Source: Paramoeba atlantica
Lineage: Eukaryota; Discosea
Assembly: GCA_977017575.1 (NCBI GenBank)
Contig: CDRNVI010000016.1
Span: 1-64,000 of the forward strand
DNA length: 64,000 nucleotides
Reading direction: 5' to 3'
The notes under the pieces were generated by a model. It was not told the origin of the DNA and did no database searches. It was given only the letters and a program-made list of their open reading frames with translations. Shown here in pieces: positions 38,601-48,814 of the stretch (its first letter is position 1; every line of letters begins with the position of its first letter). The position numbers and the translations under genes are program-made.

Positions 38601-39630
38601 TAGAAAGAGGAAACGCCCCCTAGGTGTCATCGATCAGCCTCCCTCGGAGATCTGCCTACCCCTGCGCATAACTTCCCGCACCATGCATACACCTGAGGAA
38701 ATACACTTTTCTACACCGCTGTACGCCTCGGAGGATTGTGCTGATACGACCCCCCCGCAATGGTTGAAAGGGAAGATCCCTCGCCAGCGAGACATCAGCT
38801 ACGCGATCGCGGCCCACGATTTCTCCCAATCATACGAAATGTCAGATGTGCGGACACGAGCACGATGGATATCTCAGTGCGGTAAAGGGGCAAGCAGCTG
38901 GGCTTTTGTAACCCCGTCTAAGGACATGGGGTATTCCTTTACCCCTACAGCATTTCGAACCTTGGCCCGTTGGTGGTTAGGGATCGATGTTTACCCTGAA
39001 GAAGGGAAGTGTCCTATGCCGAAATGCCCTCTTCCACTCGACACAAAAGGGGACCACGCATTGTCTTGCAAGCACGACAACGGAATTATCGCGAGGCACA
39101 ATGCCGTGGCAGATCAGTTCACGGACCTTTGCAGCAGAGACAAACTGGCCCCACAACGGGAGAAAAGTCTTGGCAACAGAGGCCCAGGGGGGGCCCTCAC
39201 CAGACCTGGCGACGTATACCTGCGCAGTCTTTTCTTGGGGAATCCCATCGTGCTTGACTTCGCGGTCACCCATGCTCAGCAACTAAAATATACGGACAAA
39301 GTCCGGAACGCTAGCTGGGTAACCGCGGGGTCGTTTGCCGATCATTATTCCTCCATGGAGAAGGGTAGGCAGCGCCGGGAAGCCGTTGACGCCGGGTGTG
39401 ACTTTACGGCCATGGTGGTCGAAAGCTATGGCGCCTGGAGCCCCAGTGCTTCAGCAGTGATCCGCAAAGTTGGGGAACGTCTCTCACATGCCTCGTGTGG
39501 GTTATTGACAGAAGGGGAAGCCACGAGCAGAATCTTTACGGAGCTGAACGTCACCCTCATGCGCCTTCAGGCGCGCATGATGGTTACTCGTTTACTTCCT
39601 GAGGATCCGCTCTCTCCTACGGAGGTGTAA
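35638..39630 (+). CDS. LINE-A copy 2 ORF: zinc fingers, RT and restriction-like endonuclease
   Basis: This 1330-residue protein has the same domains and positions as copy 1. Three of its four amino-acid differences fall at positions conserved in families A-C: IRQRAGFC instead of IRQCAGFC after the RT, SRDKLAP instead of SRAKLAP, and FADHYSS instead of FAEHYSS near the endonuclease. The fourth is TRLLPED for TRSLPED near the end. The Cys-to-Arg change is the most likely to harm function. The frame is otherwise intact. Confidence 0.92.
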   Translation: MSGEDHFEEPSPMDDDSFLHEAATHKTGSWDQFAGNAHLIKQPSTYNELLYTTPIPANIPHDWCKNAALISHEKPTPDTGREDGSDEESNHSRVLIGPDHNTQSPQSEKDSVARKFSRRRVTTIPPCAKGHIRGIIKTTKTREKTTPIRGEASDLRAHDKDPCDRGDSPAMELDPSAGTAVHEQTPPYFPLSQQQGTFPANRCEEDVDSAEVSQKQLEHGPTSSQDTPLPCNRVDARECPAQGCSWRSLPHGGSWQAFYNHVACRHGSSIPAEWWEGEGRFVCSSCGRNYDKSKRSSHSHSCQATKASSLPEPHAETLSEEDSPTLVDGTTQLELPSLSNICSLPLSTCKDVPHRCRQLWGEILTEAMDNAVKENTLQSWTLLAMLPKCVLPAPRRGGRKGHMAYASHAYSCMQRWLALDYSSLWQEATTNYRKKKVTPTEDSDEDEKAALRAELLARQGEYSRGMAALTSDPMAPDDDDTFSKLQEKHPCRLLVPGAANFFPAAEPLELDESEIAKAIKGFHRGSSAGTLGLRPEHLQAALLTHGGKNTDPLESLTKLANHLLAGKAPKEVQSHFAGARLCALEKGENDVRPIAAGETLRRLVSKAACNAVRSKARTLFAGRQFGVATPAGNERIIHMCRLAISSNMDCSNFVLCKVDLRNAFNNVSRTCFLPLVQEHFPELFPWISWCYSNPSSLTYGLRSLSSEEGVQQGDPLGPLLFSLVSLALAEAIALQANLFAQLWYLDDGVLIGQAQDVRNALDTIARVGPQWGLHLNMSKCEIVTPPASAHHASEFPDIPSNKINVHGNFDILGSPVGSPEHCSEYLETHAIGPAEDTLDAIATIRDPQVALALIRQRAGFCKMVYALRSTPPQAITHLCTRLDGFLMTATEAIICPLDRHARSQVQRLKRHGGFGLRSAALHATAAYVSSVAFCAARDSWNPTDADGFAEAVRDINKKAGISLLDLRGRILTAPNAPCEKAVGSPFSHRKRKRPLGVIDQPPSEICLPLRITSRTMHTPEEIHFSTPLYASEDCADTTPPQWLKGKIPRQRDISYAIAAHDFSQSYEMSDVRTRARWISQCGKGASSWAFVTPSKDMGYSFTPTAFRTLARWWLGIDVYPEEGKCPMPKCPLPLDTKGDHALSCKHDNGIIARHNAVADQFTDLCSRDKLAPQREKSLGNRGPGGALTRPGDVYLRSLFLGNPIVLDFAVTHAQQLKYTDKVRNASWVTAGSFADHYSSMEKGRQRREAVDAGCDFTAMVVESYGAWSPSASAVIRKVGERLSHASCGLLTEGEATSRIFTELNVTLMRLQARMMVTRLLPEDPLSPTEV

Positions 39631-40181
39631 ACGTTCGTAAACGTCGACCGCGCCCCTTTTGGCACGGGAACACGTTTGCGCCCATGAAGAGCTGGTCGGG
39701 ATGCTGGTCGAGTCGACAGAGTCTATACTCACGCCTAGCCCGCGAGGGCTAGGTACCCCAAGTGAGGTAGTACACGGGTAGTGAATCTCCTCCCCGTCGG
39801 CCAGCATCCTGTTTCGTGACCGTGTCGCTGTCGACACAGGCCCGCGCCTGCGCCCTCCCGTATAGCAAGGGAAGGGTTCACAAGTCAGGCCGTGGAGTGG
39901 TCGAAAGACCCGGCCCGGAACGCGCGAATGGATTGGGTCTGGATTGCTTGTTTTTATTTTTACTGTGTCTTATTTGTCGTATATACTTAGGGGAGATTGA
40001 ATTGCTAGTTTTGGGCTGAGAAAAAAGAAAAAGAAAATATACTTCTGTGGAAATGAAAAGAATTGCTAATTTGATTGCTTGTTTTAAATTCATATACCCC
40101 CCTAATGGACCTACTATGTACTTGGTTCGTCTCCTGGGTCAAAATATAGAGGCAATGCCGCGATTCATACTTCTCCCCCCT

Positions 40182-40212
<31 letters not shown>
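39631..40212 (+). repeat. LINE-A copy 2 3' UTR (type 1) and A-run
   Basis: All three hairpins and the long-range stem are present. The tail runs to CTTCTCCCCCCTTATT plus the A-run 40186-40212. Confidence 0.9.
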
Positions 40213-43200
40213 CTTCAAACTTCAAACAGGGCTGTGAAGGAGAGATGCCTGCGTCGAACAAGGAGAATGGAAGGTGCCGTTGACACAGAGAACGCGATGA
40301 TGTTTCCAGACCTCACGCCTACTGAACTTGACTTCACAATCACAACAAAACGCAAAGGTAGGAGAAAGAAGAAACGAATAAAACGAACGGCAACGACGTG
40401 TACTGACGGTACCAACTCTTCAAGCCCCGAGGGTGACGAGCACGAAGACAGCGTGACACCTGAGCCCACTCAAAACGGTAAACAAAAGCGCCGCCGAGAA
40501 ATAGCGAAAAGCTTCTCGAATTATTTTCCTACGACAGGTCACCGGACAGACAAAACACCAAGCGGCAAATCCCAACTTCCTCCGTCTGTAGCCGCATTCC
40601 GCAACACGCCTCAGGACTCTTTGAAAACTTGCCCAGTTAAAGGGTGCGTGTGGAAAACACTCGCTCATGGCGGCAGGTGGCAAGCTTACTACAACCACGT
40701 AGCTATAAGACACGCGAATGAAGTGCCCGAATCCTGGTGGACGAACGAAGGGCGCTTTCTCTGCCAGAAATGCGGGCGACATTACGAAGAAGGCAAACGA
40801 GCAACACACGACAACGCTTGCAAAGGAACCTCGACTGACTCTGTAGCCAATCCCGCGAATAACTTGACGCAGAGTTCATTGGACCACGGTTCGCGCAGCA
40901 CCGATGTCTCACAGAGTGTCCAACCTCTTCCTTTACCATCGCTTTCTGATATTTGCATGACTCCTATCAACACTTCTAGGGATGTTCCATTCCGATGCCG
41001 CTACCAATGGGCGAAAACGCTCACCGATGTATTATCCTCCGTAGCCAGCGAGAACTCCGTAGCGGCATGGACCCGTCTCGGCATGCTGCCTAAATGCGTT
41101 CTACCGGCCCCGAACCGCGGGGGGCGCAAAGGTCGTCTTTCTTATGCCTCACATGTGACAAAAAGCCTAGAAAGGTGGGGAAAAGGGGAATTTACCGCTC
41201 TGTGGATTGAAGCGACCAAAAACAACACGAAGTCGTCGCACCCATCAACCAAAGACCAAGATCAAGACCAGGAGCTTGCGCAAGAAGTAAGAAGGGCAAA
41301 AGAACGATGCGAAAAACTTGTACGCCAGGGTGAAGTCTCTCGTGGAATGAGTGCACTAACGGCGGCACCCTTTGCACCTGACAACGACGAAACGTACTGC
41401 AAGTTGATGGCAAAGCATCCCACTCGTGCGCAGGACTGCATGCTTCAAGATCTCCCGTACCCTAACGCACCTCCCTTGAAAGTAAACGAAGAAGAAGTTA
41501 AGCACGCTTTGGGCAGCTTTCGCAAGGGATCATCTGGCGGAACGATGTCGCTGAGAGCTGAGCACCTTCAGATAGCACTACGTTCCCACGTGGACGAGAA
41601 AGTACACCCTCTCACCGCTCTTACAGACGTAGTCAATGTGCTTCTTTCTGGAAAAGCTCCATTCGAGATTCAGGAACGTTTCGCTGGGGCCAGATTGTGT
41701 GCACTTCAGAAAGGAGAATGTGACGTCCGACCTATAGCCGCAGGCGAGACAATCCGTCGTTTGGTTGGTAAAGTGGCATGTCTAACAGCCAAGAAAAAAG
41801 CTAGTCGCTTGTTTAAAGGAATACAGTATGGGGTTGCCACGCCAGCCGGATCGGAGAGGGTGATCCACCTCTGCCGACAGACTATGTCCCGCCATGCCGA
41901 TGACACGAACTTTGTGCTATGTAAGGTGGACCTAGCGAACGCGTTCAATAGAGTATCCAGATCTGCGTTCATCGCCTTACTTCGCAAACATTTTCCAGAA
42001 TTGTCAGCATGGGTGGAGTGGACCTACTCCACGGATAGTCTCCTAACTTACGGTTCCAGAACTCTTCCATCATCCGAGGGGGTTCAACAAGGGGACCCCC
42101 TAGGGCCTCTCCTTTTTTCCCTCGTAATGCTCGAAGCCGCGAAAATGATCAAAGAAGCACTCCCAGGCAGTCTCCAGCTTCACCTCTGGTACCTCGACGA
42201 CGGGGTAATAGCCGGTAAGGCCGAAGACGTCAGTTTCGCTTTAGAGACTCTTTCTCGAGTTGGTCCTAAGTGGGGTCTTCACATCAATACCTCTAAATGC
42301 GAAATAATAACGAACCCTGCCTCGGCACACCAAACTGCTCTTTTTTCCGATATTCTGGAACCCAAGATAAACCGCGAAGGAAATTTTGACATTCTTGGGA
42401 GCCCCATAGGCTCTGCTCAACATTGCATAGATTTCCTTACGACACACGCCGTGGAACCGGCAGAAGAGACCCTGGAAGCTATAGAAATGCTCGAAGATCC
42501 TCAAATTGCCTTGTCATTGATCAGACAGTGTGCGGGTTTTTGTCAAATGGTCCATTCGCTTCGAACTACCCCACCACATGAGCTTTCTGCACTCTGTCAG
42601 CGCCTTGATGAAGCAGTCCTCCATGCGTATGAATGGAACATATGCCCGCTTAGCTCCTCAGCTCGATCACAAGTTCAACGCCCGAAACGGTATGGAGGTT
42701 TTGGTCTCCGATCTGCATCTGCGCACCGCTCAGCGGCGTACGTGTCTTCAGTTGCTTTTGCTGCAGAGACGGATCGTTGGCTACCGTCAGATGCAGAAGG
42801 ATTCTCTTCCGCAGTCCTGGACATCAATCGCCGGAGCGGAGGCCCCGTAGTTGATCCGGACACGGGAAGAGCATTAGAGGAGATCAGCTCCCCTTTTCCG
42901 ACAGGATCTAGTCAAAGTACAGAAACGGACAATTCTTGCACCCCCCGTCAACGTGCCTTGAGTGACGCAATCTCGGCGCACGAATTTTCATGTGCGTACG
43001 CAGCGGCGGACAGTAGCACTCGCGCGAGGTACACCTCTCAGACTGGAGATGGGGCCAGCAGCTGGGCATTTTGCATCCCATCAACAGAGCTTGGCCACGC
43101 TTACACACCCACAGAATTCCGCGCCCTCTCCAGGTGGTGGTTAGGTGCCAAGGTCTACAACGAGTTGAGCACGTGCCCAATTAACACATGCCAACAACCT

Positions 43201-43797
43201 CTCGACCTCGAAGGAAACCATGCAGTGTCTTGCAAAAGTGGGAATGGACTGATCTCCCGCCACAATGCGCTCATTACACAATTCACCGACACGTGCTCCA
43301 AGGCGAATTTATCACCTTCACGTGAGGTAAGCCTGGGGAACCTAGGGCCTGGCGGCTGTCCCACGAGGCCGGGCGATGTCTTTATTCCGGGCTATGAGAA
43401 AGCTCAAGGTCTGGTGCTTGATTTTGCTGTCACCCACGTTCAGCAACCTAAATACACGGACTTAGTCCGCAACGCTAACGGGGTGGCGGCAGGATCATTT
43501 GCGGAGCACTACGCCGCTTCTCACAAGGTGAAAGAGAGAGAGGAGGCGGAACAAGCAAAACATGTGTTTGTTGCCATGGTGGTAGAATCATATGGTGCTT
43601 GGAGTGCAAGTGCCCTATCAATCCTTAGATGGGTTGGGAAGCATCGCGCCTCATGTTCCCAGGGGACTCTATCTCAAGAAGCAGCTACCCGTCAGCTGCT
43701 TCAAGAGCTTAACCTCACCCTGATGCGTTCTCAATCGAGAATGCTTGTCTCACGCATGCCGGCTGAAGATCCACAACCGGCACTTATTTTGCAGTAG
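40213..43797 (+). CDS. LINE-C copy 1 ORF (5'-truncated): zinc fingers, RT and RLE
   Basis: Coding is open from the A-run; it lacks the N-terminal part present in copy 4 and has no ATG near its start (first Met codons near 40246). The protein has the Cys/His fingers (CPVKGCVWKT...HVAIRH and FLCQKCGRHY), RT (VRPIAAGETI, CKVDLANAFNRVS, GVQQGDPLGPLL, WYLDDG), GGFGLRS, the CPINTC...NHAVSC cluster and the RLE (TRPGDVFIP, LVLDFAVTHVQQ). It differs from copies 2-4 at a few residues (for example REIAKSF, WWTNEGR, ALRSHVD, DILEPK). The catalytic parts are intact, but the truncated 5' end makes it a dead-on-arrival copy. Confidence 0.88.
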   Translation, partial: LQTSNRAVKERCLRRTRRMEGAVDTENAMMFPDLTPTELDFTITTKRKGRRKKKRIKRTATTCTDGTNSSSPEGDEHEDSVTPEPTQNGKQKRRREIAKSFSNYFPTTGHRTDKTPSGKSQLPPSVAAFRNTPQDSLKTCPVKGCVWKTLAHGGRWQAYYNHVAIRHANEVPESWWTNEGRFLCQKCGRHYEEGKRATHDNACKGTSTDSVANPANNLTQSSLDHGSRSTDVSQSVQPLPLPSLSDICMTPINTSRDVPFRCRYQWAKTLTDVLSSVASENSVAAWTRLGMLPKCVLPAPNRGGRKGRLSYASHVTKSLERWGKGEFTALWIEATKNNTKSSHPSTKDQDQDQELAQEVRRAKERCEKLVRQGEVSRGMSALTAAPFAPDNDETYCKLMAKHPTRAQDCMLQDLPYPNAPPLKVNEEEVKHALGSFRKGSSGGTMSLRAEHLQIALRSHVDEKVHPLTALTDVVNVLLSGKAPFEIQERFAGARLCALQKGECDVRPIAAGETIRRLVGKVACLTAKKKASRLFKGIQYGVATPAGSERVIHLCRQTMSRHADDTNFVLCKVDLANAFNRVSRSAFIALLRKHFPELSAWVEWTYSTDSLLTYGSRTLPSSEGVQQGDPLGPLLFSLVMLEAAKMIKEALPGSLQLHLWYLDDGVIAGKAEDVSFALETLSRVGPKWGLHINTSKCEIITNPASAHQTALFSDILEPKINREGNFDILGSPIGSAQHCIDFLTTHAVEPAEETLEAIEMLEDPQIALSLIRQCAGFCQMVHSLRTTPPHELSALCQRLDEAVLHAYEWNICPLSSSARSQVQRPKRYGGFGLRSASAHRSAAYVSSVAFAAETDRWLPSDAEGFSSAVLDINRRSGGPVVDPDTGRALEEISSPFPTGSSQSTETDNSCTPRQRALSDAISAHEFSCAYAAADSSTRARYTSQTGDGASSWAFCIPSTELGHAYTPTEFRALSRWWLGAKVYNELSTCPINTCQQPLDLEGNHAVSCKSGNGLISRHNALITQFTDTCSKANLSPSREVSLGNLGPGGCPTRPGDVFIPGYEKAQGLVLDFAVTHVQQPKYTDLVRNANGVAAGSFAEHYAASHKVKEREEAEQAKHVFVAMVVESYGAWSASALSILRWVGKHRASCSQGTLSQEAATRQLLQELNLTLMRSQSRMLVSRMPAEDPQPALILQ

Positions 43798-44355
43798 CCT
43801 AAACCAAGGCTCGCGGATCCCGGCATGTTCGAAGGCTGAGGGTGCTGGTCTCGTCGACAGAGTCTATACTCACGCCTAGTCCGTCAGGTCTAGGTACCCC
43901 AAGTGAGGTAGTACACGGGTAGTGAATCTCCTCCCCGTCGGCCAGCATCCTGTTTCGCGACCGTGTCGCTGTCGACACAGGCCCGCGCCTGCGCCCTCCC
44001 GTATAGCAAGGGAAGGGTTCACAAGTCAGGCCGTGGAGTGGTCGAAAGACCCGGTCCGGAACGCGCGAATGGATTGGGTCTGGATTGCTTGTTTTTATTT
44101 TTACTGTGTCTTATTTGTCGTATATACTTAGGGGAGATTGAATTGCTAGTTTTGGGCTGAGAAAAAAGAAAAAGAAAATATACTTCTGTGGAAATGAAAA
44201 GAATTGCTAATTTGATTGCTTGTTTTAAATTCATATACCCCCCTAATGGACCTACTATGTACTTGGTTCGTCTACTGGGTCAAAATATAGAGGCAATGCC
44301 GCGATTCATACTTCTCCCCCCTTATTAATTGCAAAAAAAAAAAAAAAAAAAAAAA
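43798..44355 (+). repeat. LINE-C copy 1 3' UTR (type 1) and A-run
   Basis: This is the shared UTR with the family-C hairpin variant CCTAGTCC-GTCA-GGTCTAGG (one mismatch, loop no longer GNRA). It ends TTATTAATTGC plus an A-run (44333-44355). Confidence 0.9.
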
Positions 44356-47300
44356 TAGAATATATTTCATACCCCTTTCGTAACGTACTCTGTTTGCGGC
44401 AAACAAATCTTTAGCGAAGGGACCTAGCACGTACGATGAGCTAATCTACACCACAGCCCTCCCTAATGATATTCCTCAGGACTGGGAAAAGAGAACGGAC
44501 GAAATCCTTCGAAGTATGAAGACGGCAACGCAGGACTCAACGCCAGATTTGGGGCATGCGAATGAACTATCAAGTGAAAGAACCGAGGAAGAGATACACT
44601 GCAGTGTGCGTCGGGACGATGAACCTTCCCCTTTCCATTTCGAGGGAACGCACTCAAATTCACCCAGCCAATTATAAACTTCAAACAGGGCTGTGAAGGA
44701 GAGATGCCTGCGTCGAACAAGGAGAATGGAAGGTGCCGTTGACACAGAGAACGCGATGATGTTTCCAGACCTCACGCCTACTGAACTTGACTTCACAATC
44801 ACAACAAAACGCAAAGGTAGGAGAAAGAAGAAACGAATAAAACGAACGGCAACGACGTGTACTGACGGTACCAACTCTTCAAGCCCCGAGGGTGACGAGC
44901 ACGAAGACAGCGTGACACCTGAGCCCACTCAAAACGGTAAACAAAAGCGCCGCCGAGACATAGCGAAAAGCTTCTCGAATTATTTTCCTACGACAGGTCA
45001 CCGGACAGACAAAACACCAAGCGGCAAATCCCAACTTCCTCCGTCTGTAGCCGCATTCCGCAACACGCCTCAGGACTCTTTGAAAACTTGCCCAGTTAAA
45101 GGGTGCGTGTGGAAAACACTCGCTCATGGCGGCAGGTGGCAAGCTTACTACAACCACGTAGCTATAAGACACGCGAATGAAGTGCCCGAATCCTGGTGGA
45201 CGGACGAAGGGCGCTTTCTCTGCCAGAAATGCGGGCGACATTACGAAGAAGGCAAACGAGCAACACACGACAACGCTTGCAAAGGAACCTCGACTGACTC
45301 TGTAGCCAATCCCGCGAATAACTTGACGCAGAGTTCATTGGACCACGGTTCGCGCAGCACCGATGTCTCACAGAGTGTCCAACCTCTTCCTTTACCATCG
45401 CTTTCTGATATTTGCATGACTCCTATCAACACTTCTAGGGATGTTCCATTCCGATGCCGCTACCAATGGGCGAAAACGCTCACCGATGTATTATCCTCCG
45501 TAGCCAGCGAGAACTCCGTAGCGGCATGGACCCGTCTCGGCATGCTGCCTAAATGCGTTCTACCGGCCCCGAACCGCGGGGGGCGCAAAGGTCGTCTTTC
45601 TTATGCCTCACATGTGACAAAAAGCCTAGAAAGGTGGGGAAAAGGGGAATTTACCGCTCTGTGGATTGAAGCGACCAAAAACAACACGAAGTCGTCGCAC
45701 CCATCAACCAAAGACCAAGATCAAGACCAGGAGCTTGCGCAAGAAGTAAGAAGGGCAAAAGAACGATGCGAAAAACTTGTACGCCAGGGTGAAGTCTCTC
45801 GTGGAATGAGTGCACTAACGGCGGCACCCTTTGCACCTGACAACGACGAAACGTACTGCAAGTTGATGGCAAAGCATCCCACTCGTGCGCAGGACTGCAT
45901 GCTTCAAGATCTCCCGTACCCTAACGCACCTCCCTTGAAAGTAAACGAAGAAGAAGTTAAGCACGCTTTGGGCAGCTTTCGCAAGGGATCATCTGGCGGA
46001 ACGATGTCGCTGAGAGCTGAGCACCTTCAGATAGCACTACGTGCCCACGTGGACGAGAAAGTACACCCTCTCACCGCTCTTACAGACGTAGTCAATGTGC
46101 TTCTTTCTGGAAAAGCTCCATTCGAGATTCAGGAACGTTTCGCTGGGGCCAGATTGTGTGCACTTCAGAAAGGAGAATGTGACGTCCGACCTATAGCCGC
46201 AGGCGAGACAATCCGTCGTTTGGTTGGTAAAGTGGCATGTCTAACAGCCAAGAAAAAAGCTAGTCGCTTGTTTAAAGGAATACAGTATGGGGTTGCCACG
46301 CCAGCCGGATCGGAGAGGGTGATCCACCTCTGCCGACAGACTATGTCCCGCCATGCCGATGACACGAACTTTGTGCTATGTAAGGTGGACCTAGCGAACG
46401 CGTTCAATAGAGTATCCAGATCTGCGTTCATCGCCTTACTTCGCAAACATTTTCCAGAATTGTCAGCATGGGTGGAGTGGACCTACTCCACGGATAGTCT
46501 CCTAACTTACGGTTCCAGAACTCTTCCATCATCCGAGGGGGTTCAACAAGGGGACCCCCTAGGGCCTCTCCTTTTTTCCCTCGTAATGCTCGAAGCCGCG
46601 AAAATGATCAAAGAAGCACTCCCAGGCAGTCTCCAGCTTCACCTCTGGTACCTCGACGACGGGGTAATAGCCGGTAAGGCCGAAGACGTCAGTTTCGCTT
46701 TAGAGACTCTTTCTCGAGTTGGTCCTAAGTGGGGTCTTCACATCAATACCTCTAAATGCGAAATAATAACGAACCCTGCCTCGGCACACCAAACTGCTCT
46801 TTTTTCCGATATTCCGGAACCCAAGATAAACCGCGAAGGAAATTTTGACATTCTTGGGAGCCCCATAGGCTCTGCTCAACATTGCATAGATTTCCTTACG
46901 ACACACGCCGTGGAACCGGCAGAAGAGACCCTGGAAGCTATAGAAATGCTCGAAGATCCTCAAATTGCCTTGTCATTGATCAGACAGTGTGCGGGTTTTT
47001 GTCAAATGGTCCATTCGCTTCGAACTACCCCACCACATGAGCTTTCTGCACTCTGTCAGCGCCTTGATGAAGCAGTCCTCCATGCGTATGAATGGAACAT
47101 ATGCCCGCTTAGCTCCTCAGCTCGATCACAAGTTCAACGCCCGAAACGGTATGGAGGTTTTGGTCTCCGATCTGCATCTGCGCACCGCTCAGCGGCGTAC
47201 GTGTCTTCAGTTGCTTTTGCTGCAGAGACGGATCGTTGGCTACCGTCAGATGCAGAAGGATTCTCTTCCGCAGTCCTGGACATCAATCGCCGGAGCGGAG

Positions 47301-48256
47301 GCCCCGTAGTTGATCCGGACACGGGAAGAGCATTAGAGGAGATCAGCTCCCCTTTTCCGACAGGATCTAGTCAAAGTACAGAAACGGACAATTCTTGCAC
47401 CCCCCGTCAACGTGCCTTGAGTGACGCAATCTCGGCGCACGAATTTTCATGTGCGTACGCAGCGGCGGACAGTAGCACTCGCGCGAGGTACACCTCTCAG
47501 ACTGGAGATGGGGCCAGCAGCTGGGCATTTTGCATCCCATCAACAGAGCTTGGCCACGCTTACACACCCACAGAATTCCGCGCCCTCTCCAGGTGGTGGT
47601 TAGGTGCCAAGGTCTACAACGAGTTGAGCACGTGCCCAATTAACACATGCCAACAACCTCTCGACCTCGAAGGAAACCATGCAGTGTCTTGCAAAAGTGG
47701 GAATGGACTGATCTCCCGCCACAATGCGCTCATTACACAATTCACCGACACGTGCTCCAAGGCGAATTTATCACCTTCACGTGAGGTAAGCCTGGGGAAC
47801 CTAGGGCCTGGCGGCTGTCCCACGAGGCCGGGCGATGTCTTTATTCCGGGCTATGAGAAAGCTCAAGGTCTGGTGCTTGATTTTGCTGTCACCCACGTTC
47901 AGCAACCTAAATACACGGACTTAGTCCGCAACGCTAACGGGGTGGCGGCAGGATCATTTGCGGAGCACTACGCCGCTTCTCACAAGGCGAAAGAGAGAGA
48001 GGAGGCGGAACAAGCAAAACATGTGTTTGTTGCCATGGTGGTAGAATCATATGGTGCTTGGAGTGCAAGTGCCCTATCAATCCTTAGATGGGTTGGGAAG
48101 CATCGCGCCTCATGTTCCCAGGGGACTCTATCTCAAGAAGCAGCTACCCGTCAGCTGCTTCAAGAGCTTAACCTCACCCTGATGCGTTCTCAATCGAGAA
48201 TGCTTGTCTCACGCATGCCGGCTGAAGATCCACAACCGGCACTTATTTTGCAGTAG
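44356..48256 (+). pseudogene. LINE-C copy 2 ORF with N-terminal nonsense codon
   Basis: The unit starts with about 40 nt copied from YR-2 (TAGAATATATTTCATACCCC...), then enters the N-terminal coding region (KGPSTYDELIYTTALPNDIP, homologous to LINE-A). ATG 44516 opens the frame, but TAA at 44675-44677 replaces the CAA of copy 4. Beyond it the frame is open to TAG 48256 with all fingers, RT and RLE motifs as in copy 1. One private change is ASHKAKERE. Because of the shared 5' junction, copies 2 and 3 arose by tandem duplication of a ~4459-bp unit. Confidence 0.88.
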
Positions 48257-48814
48257 CCTAAACCAAGGCTCGCGGATCCCGGCATGTTCGAAGGCTGAGG
48301 GTGCTGGTCTCGTCGACAGAGTCTATACTCACGCCTAGTCCGTCAGGTCTAGGTACCCCAAGTGAGGTAGTACACGGGTAGTGAATCTCCTCCCCGTCGG
48401 CCAGCATCCTGTTTCGCGACCGTGTCGCTGTCGACACAGGCCCGCGCCTGCGCCCTCCCGTATAGCAAGGGAAGGGTTCACAAGTCAGGCCGTGGAGTGG
48501 TCGAAAGACCCGGTCCGGAACGCGCGAATGGATTGGGTCTGGATTGCTTGTTTTTATTTTTACTGTGTCTTATTTGTCGTATATACTTAGGGGAGATTGA
48601 ATTGCTAGTTTTGGGCTGAGAAAAAAGAAAAAGAAAATATACTTCTGTGGAAATGAAAAGAATTGCTAATTTGATTGCTTGTTTTAAATTCATATACCCC
48701 CCTAATGGACCTACTATGTACTTGGTTCGTCTACTGGGTCAAAATATAGAGGCAATGCCGCGATTCATACTTCTCCCCCCTTATTAATTGCAAAAAAAAA
48801 AAAAAAAAAAAAAA
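48257..48814 (+). repeat. LINE-C copy 2 3' UTR (type 1) and A-run
   Basis: It is the same as 43798-44355, with the A-run at 48792-48814. Confidence 0.9.

Larger units (their letters stand above)
35555..40212 (+). mobile_element. LINE-A copy 2: full-length SL-tagged RLE-type retrotransposon
   Basis: This second full copy of family A has a 37-nt leader, ORF 35638-39630, a full-length 3' UTR and an A-run (40186-40212). I counted four amino-acid and a few silent differences from copy 1 in about 4 kb, so the two are very young. Confidence 0.92.
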
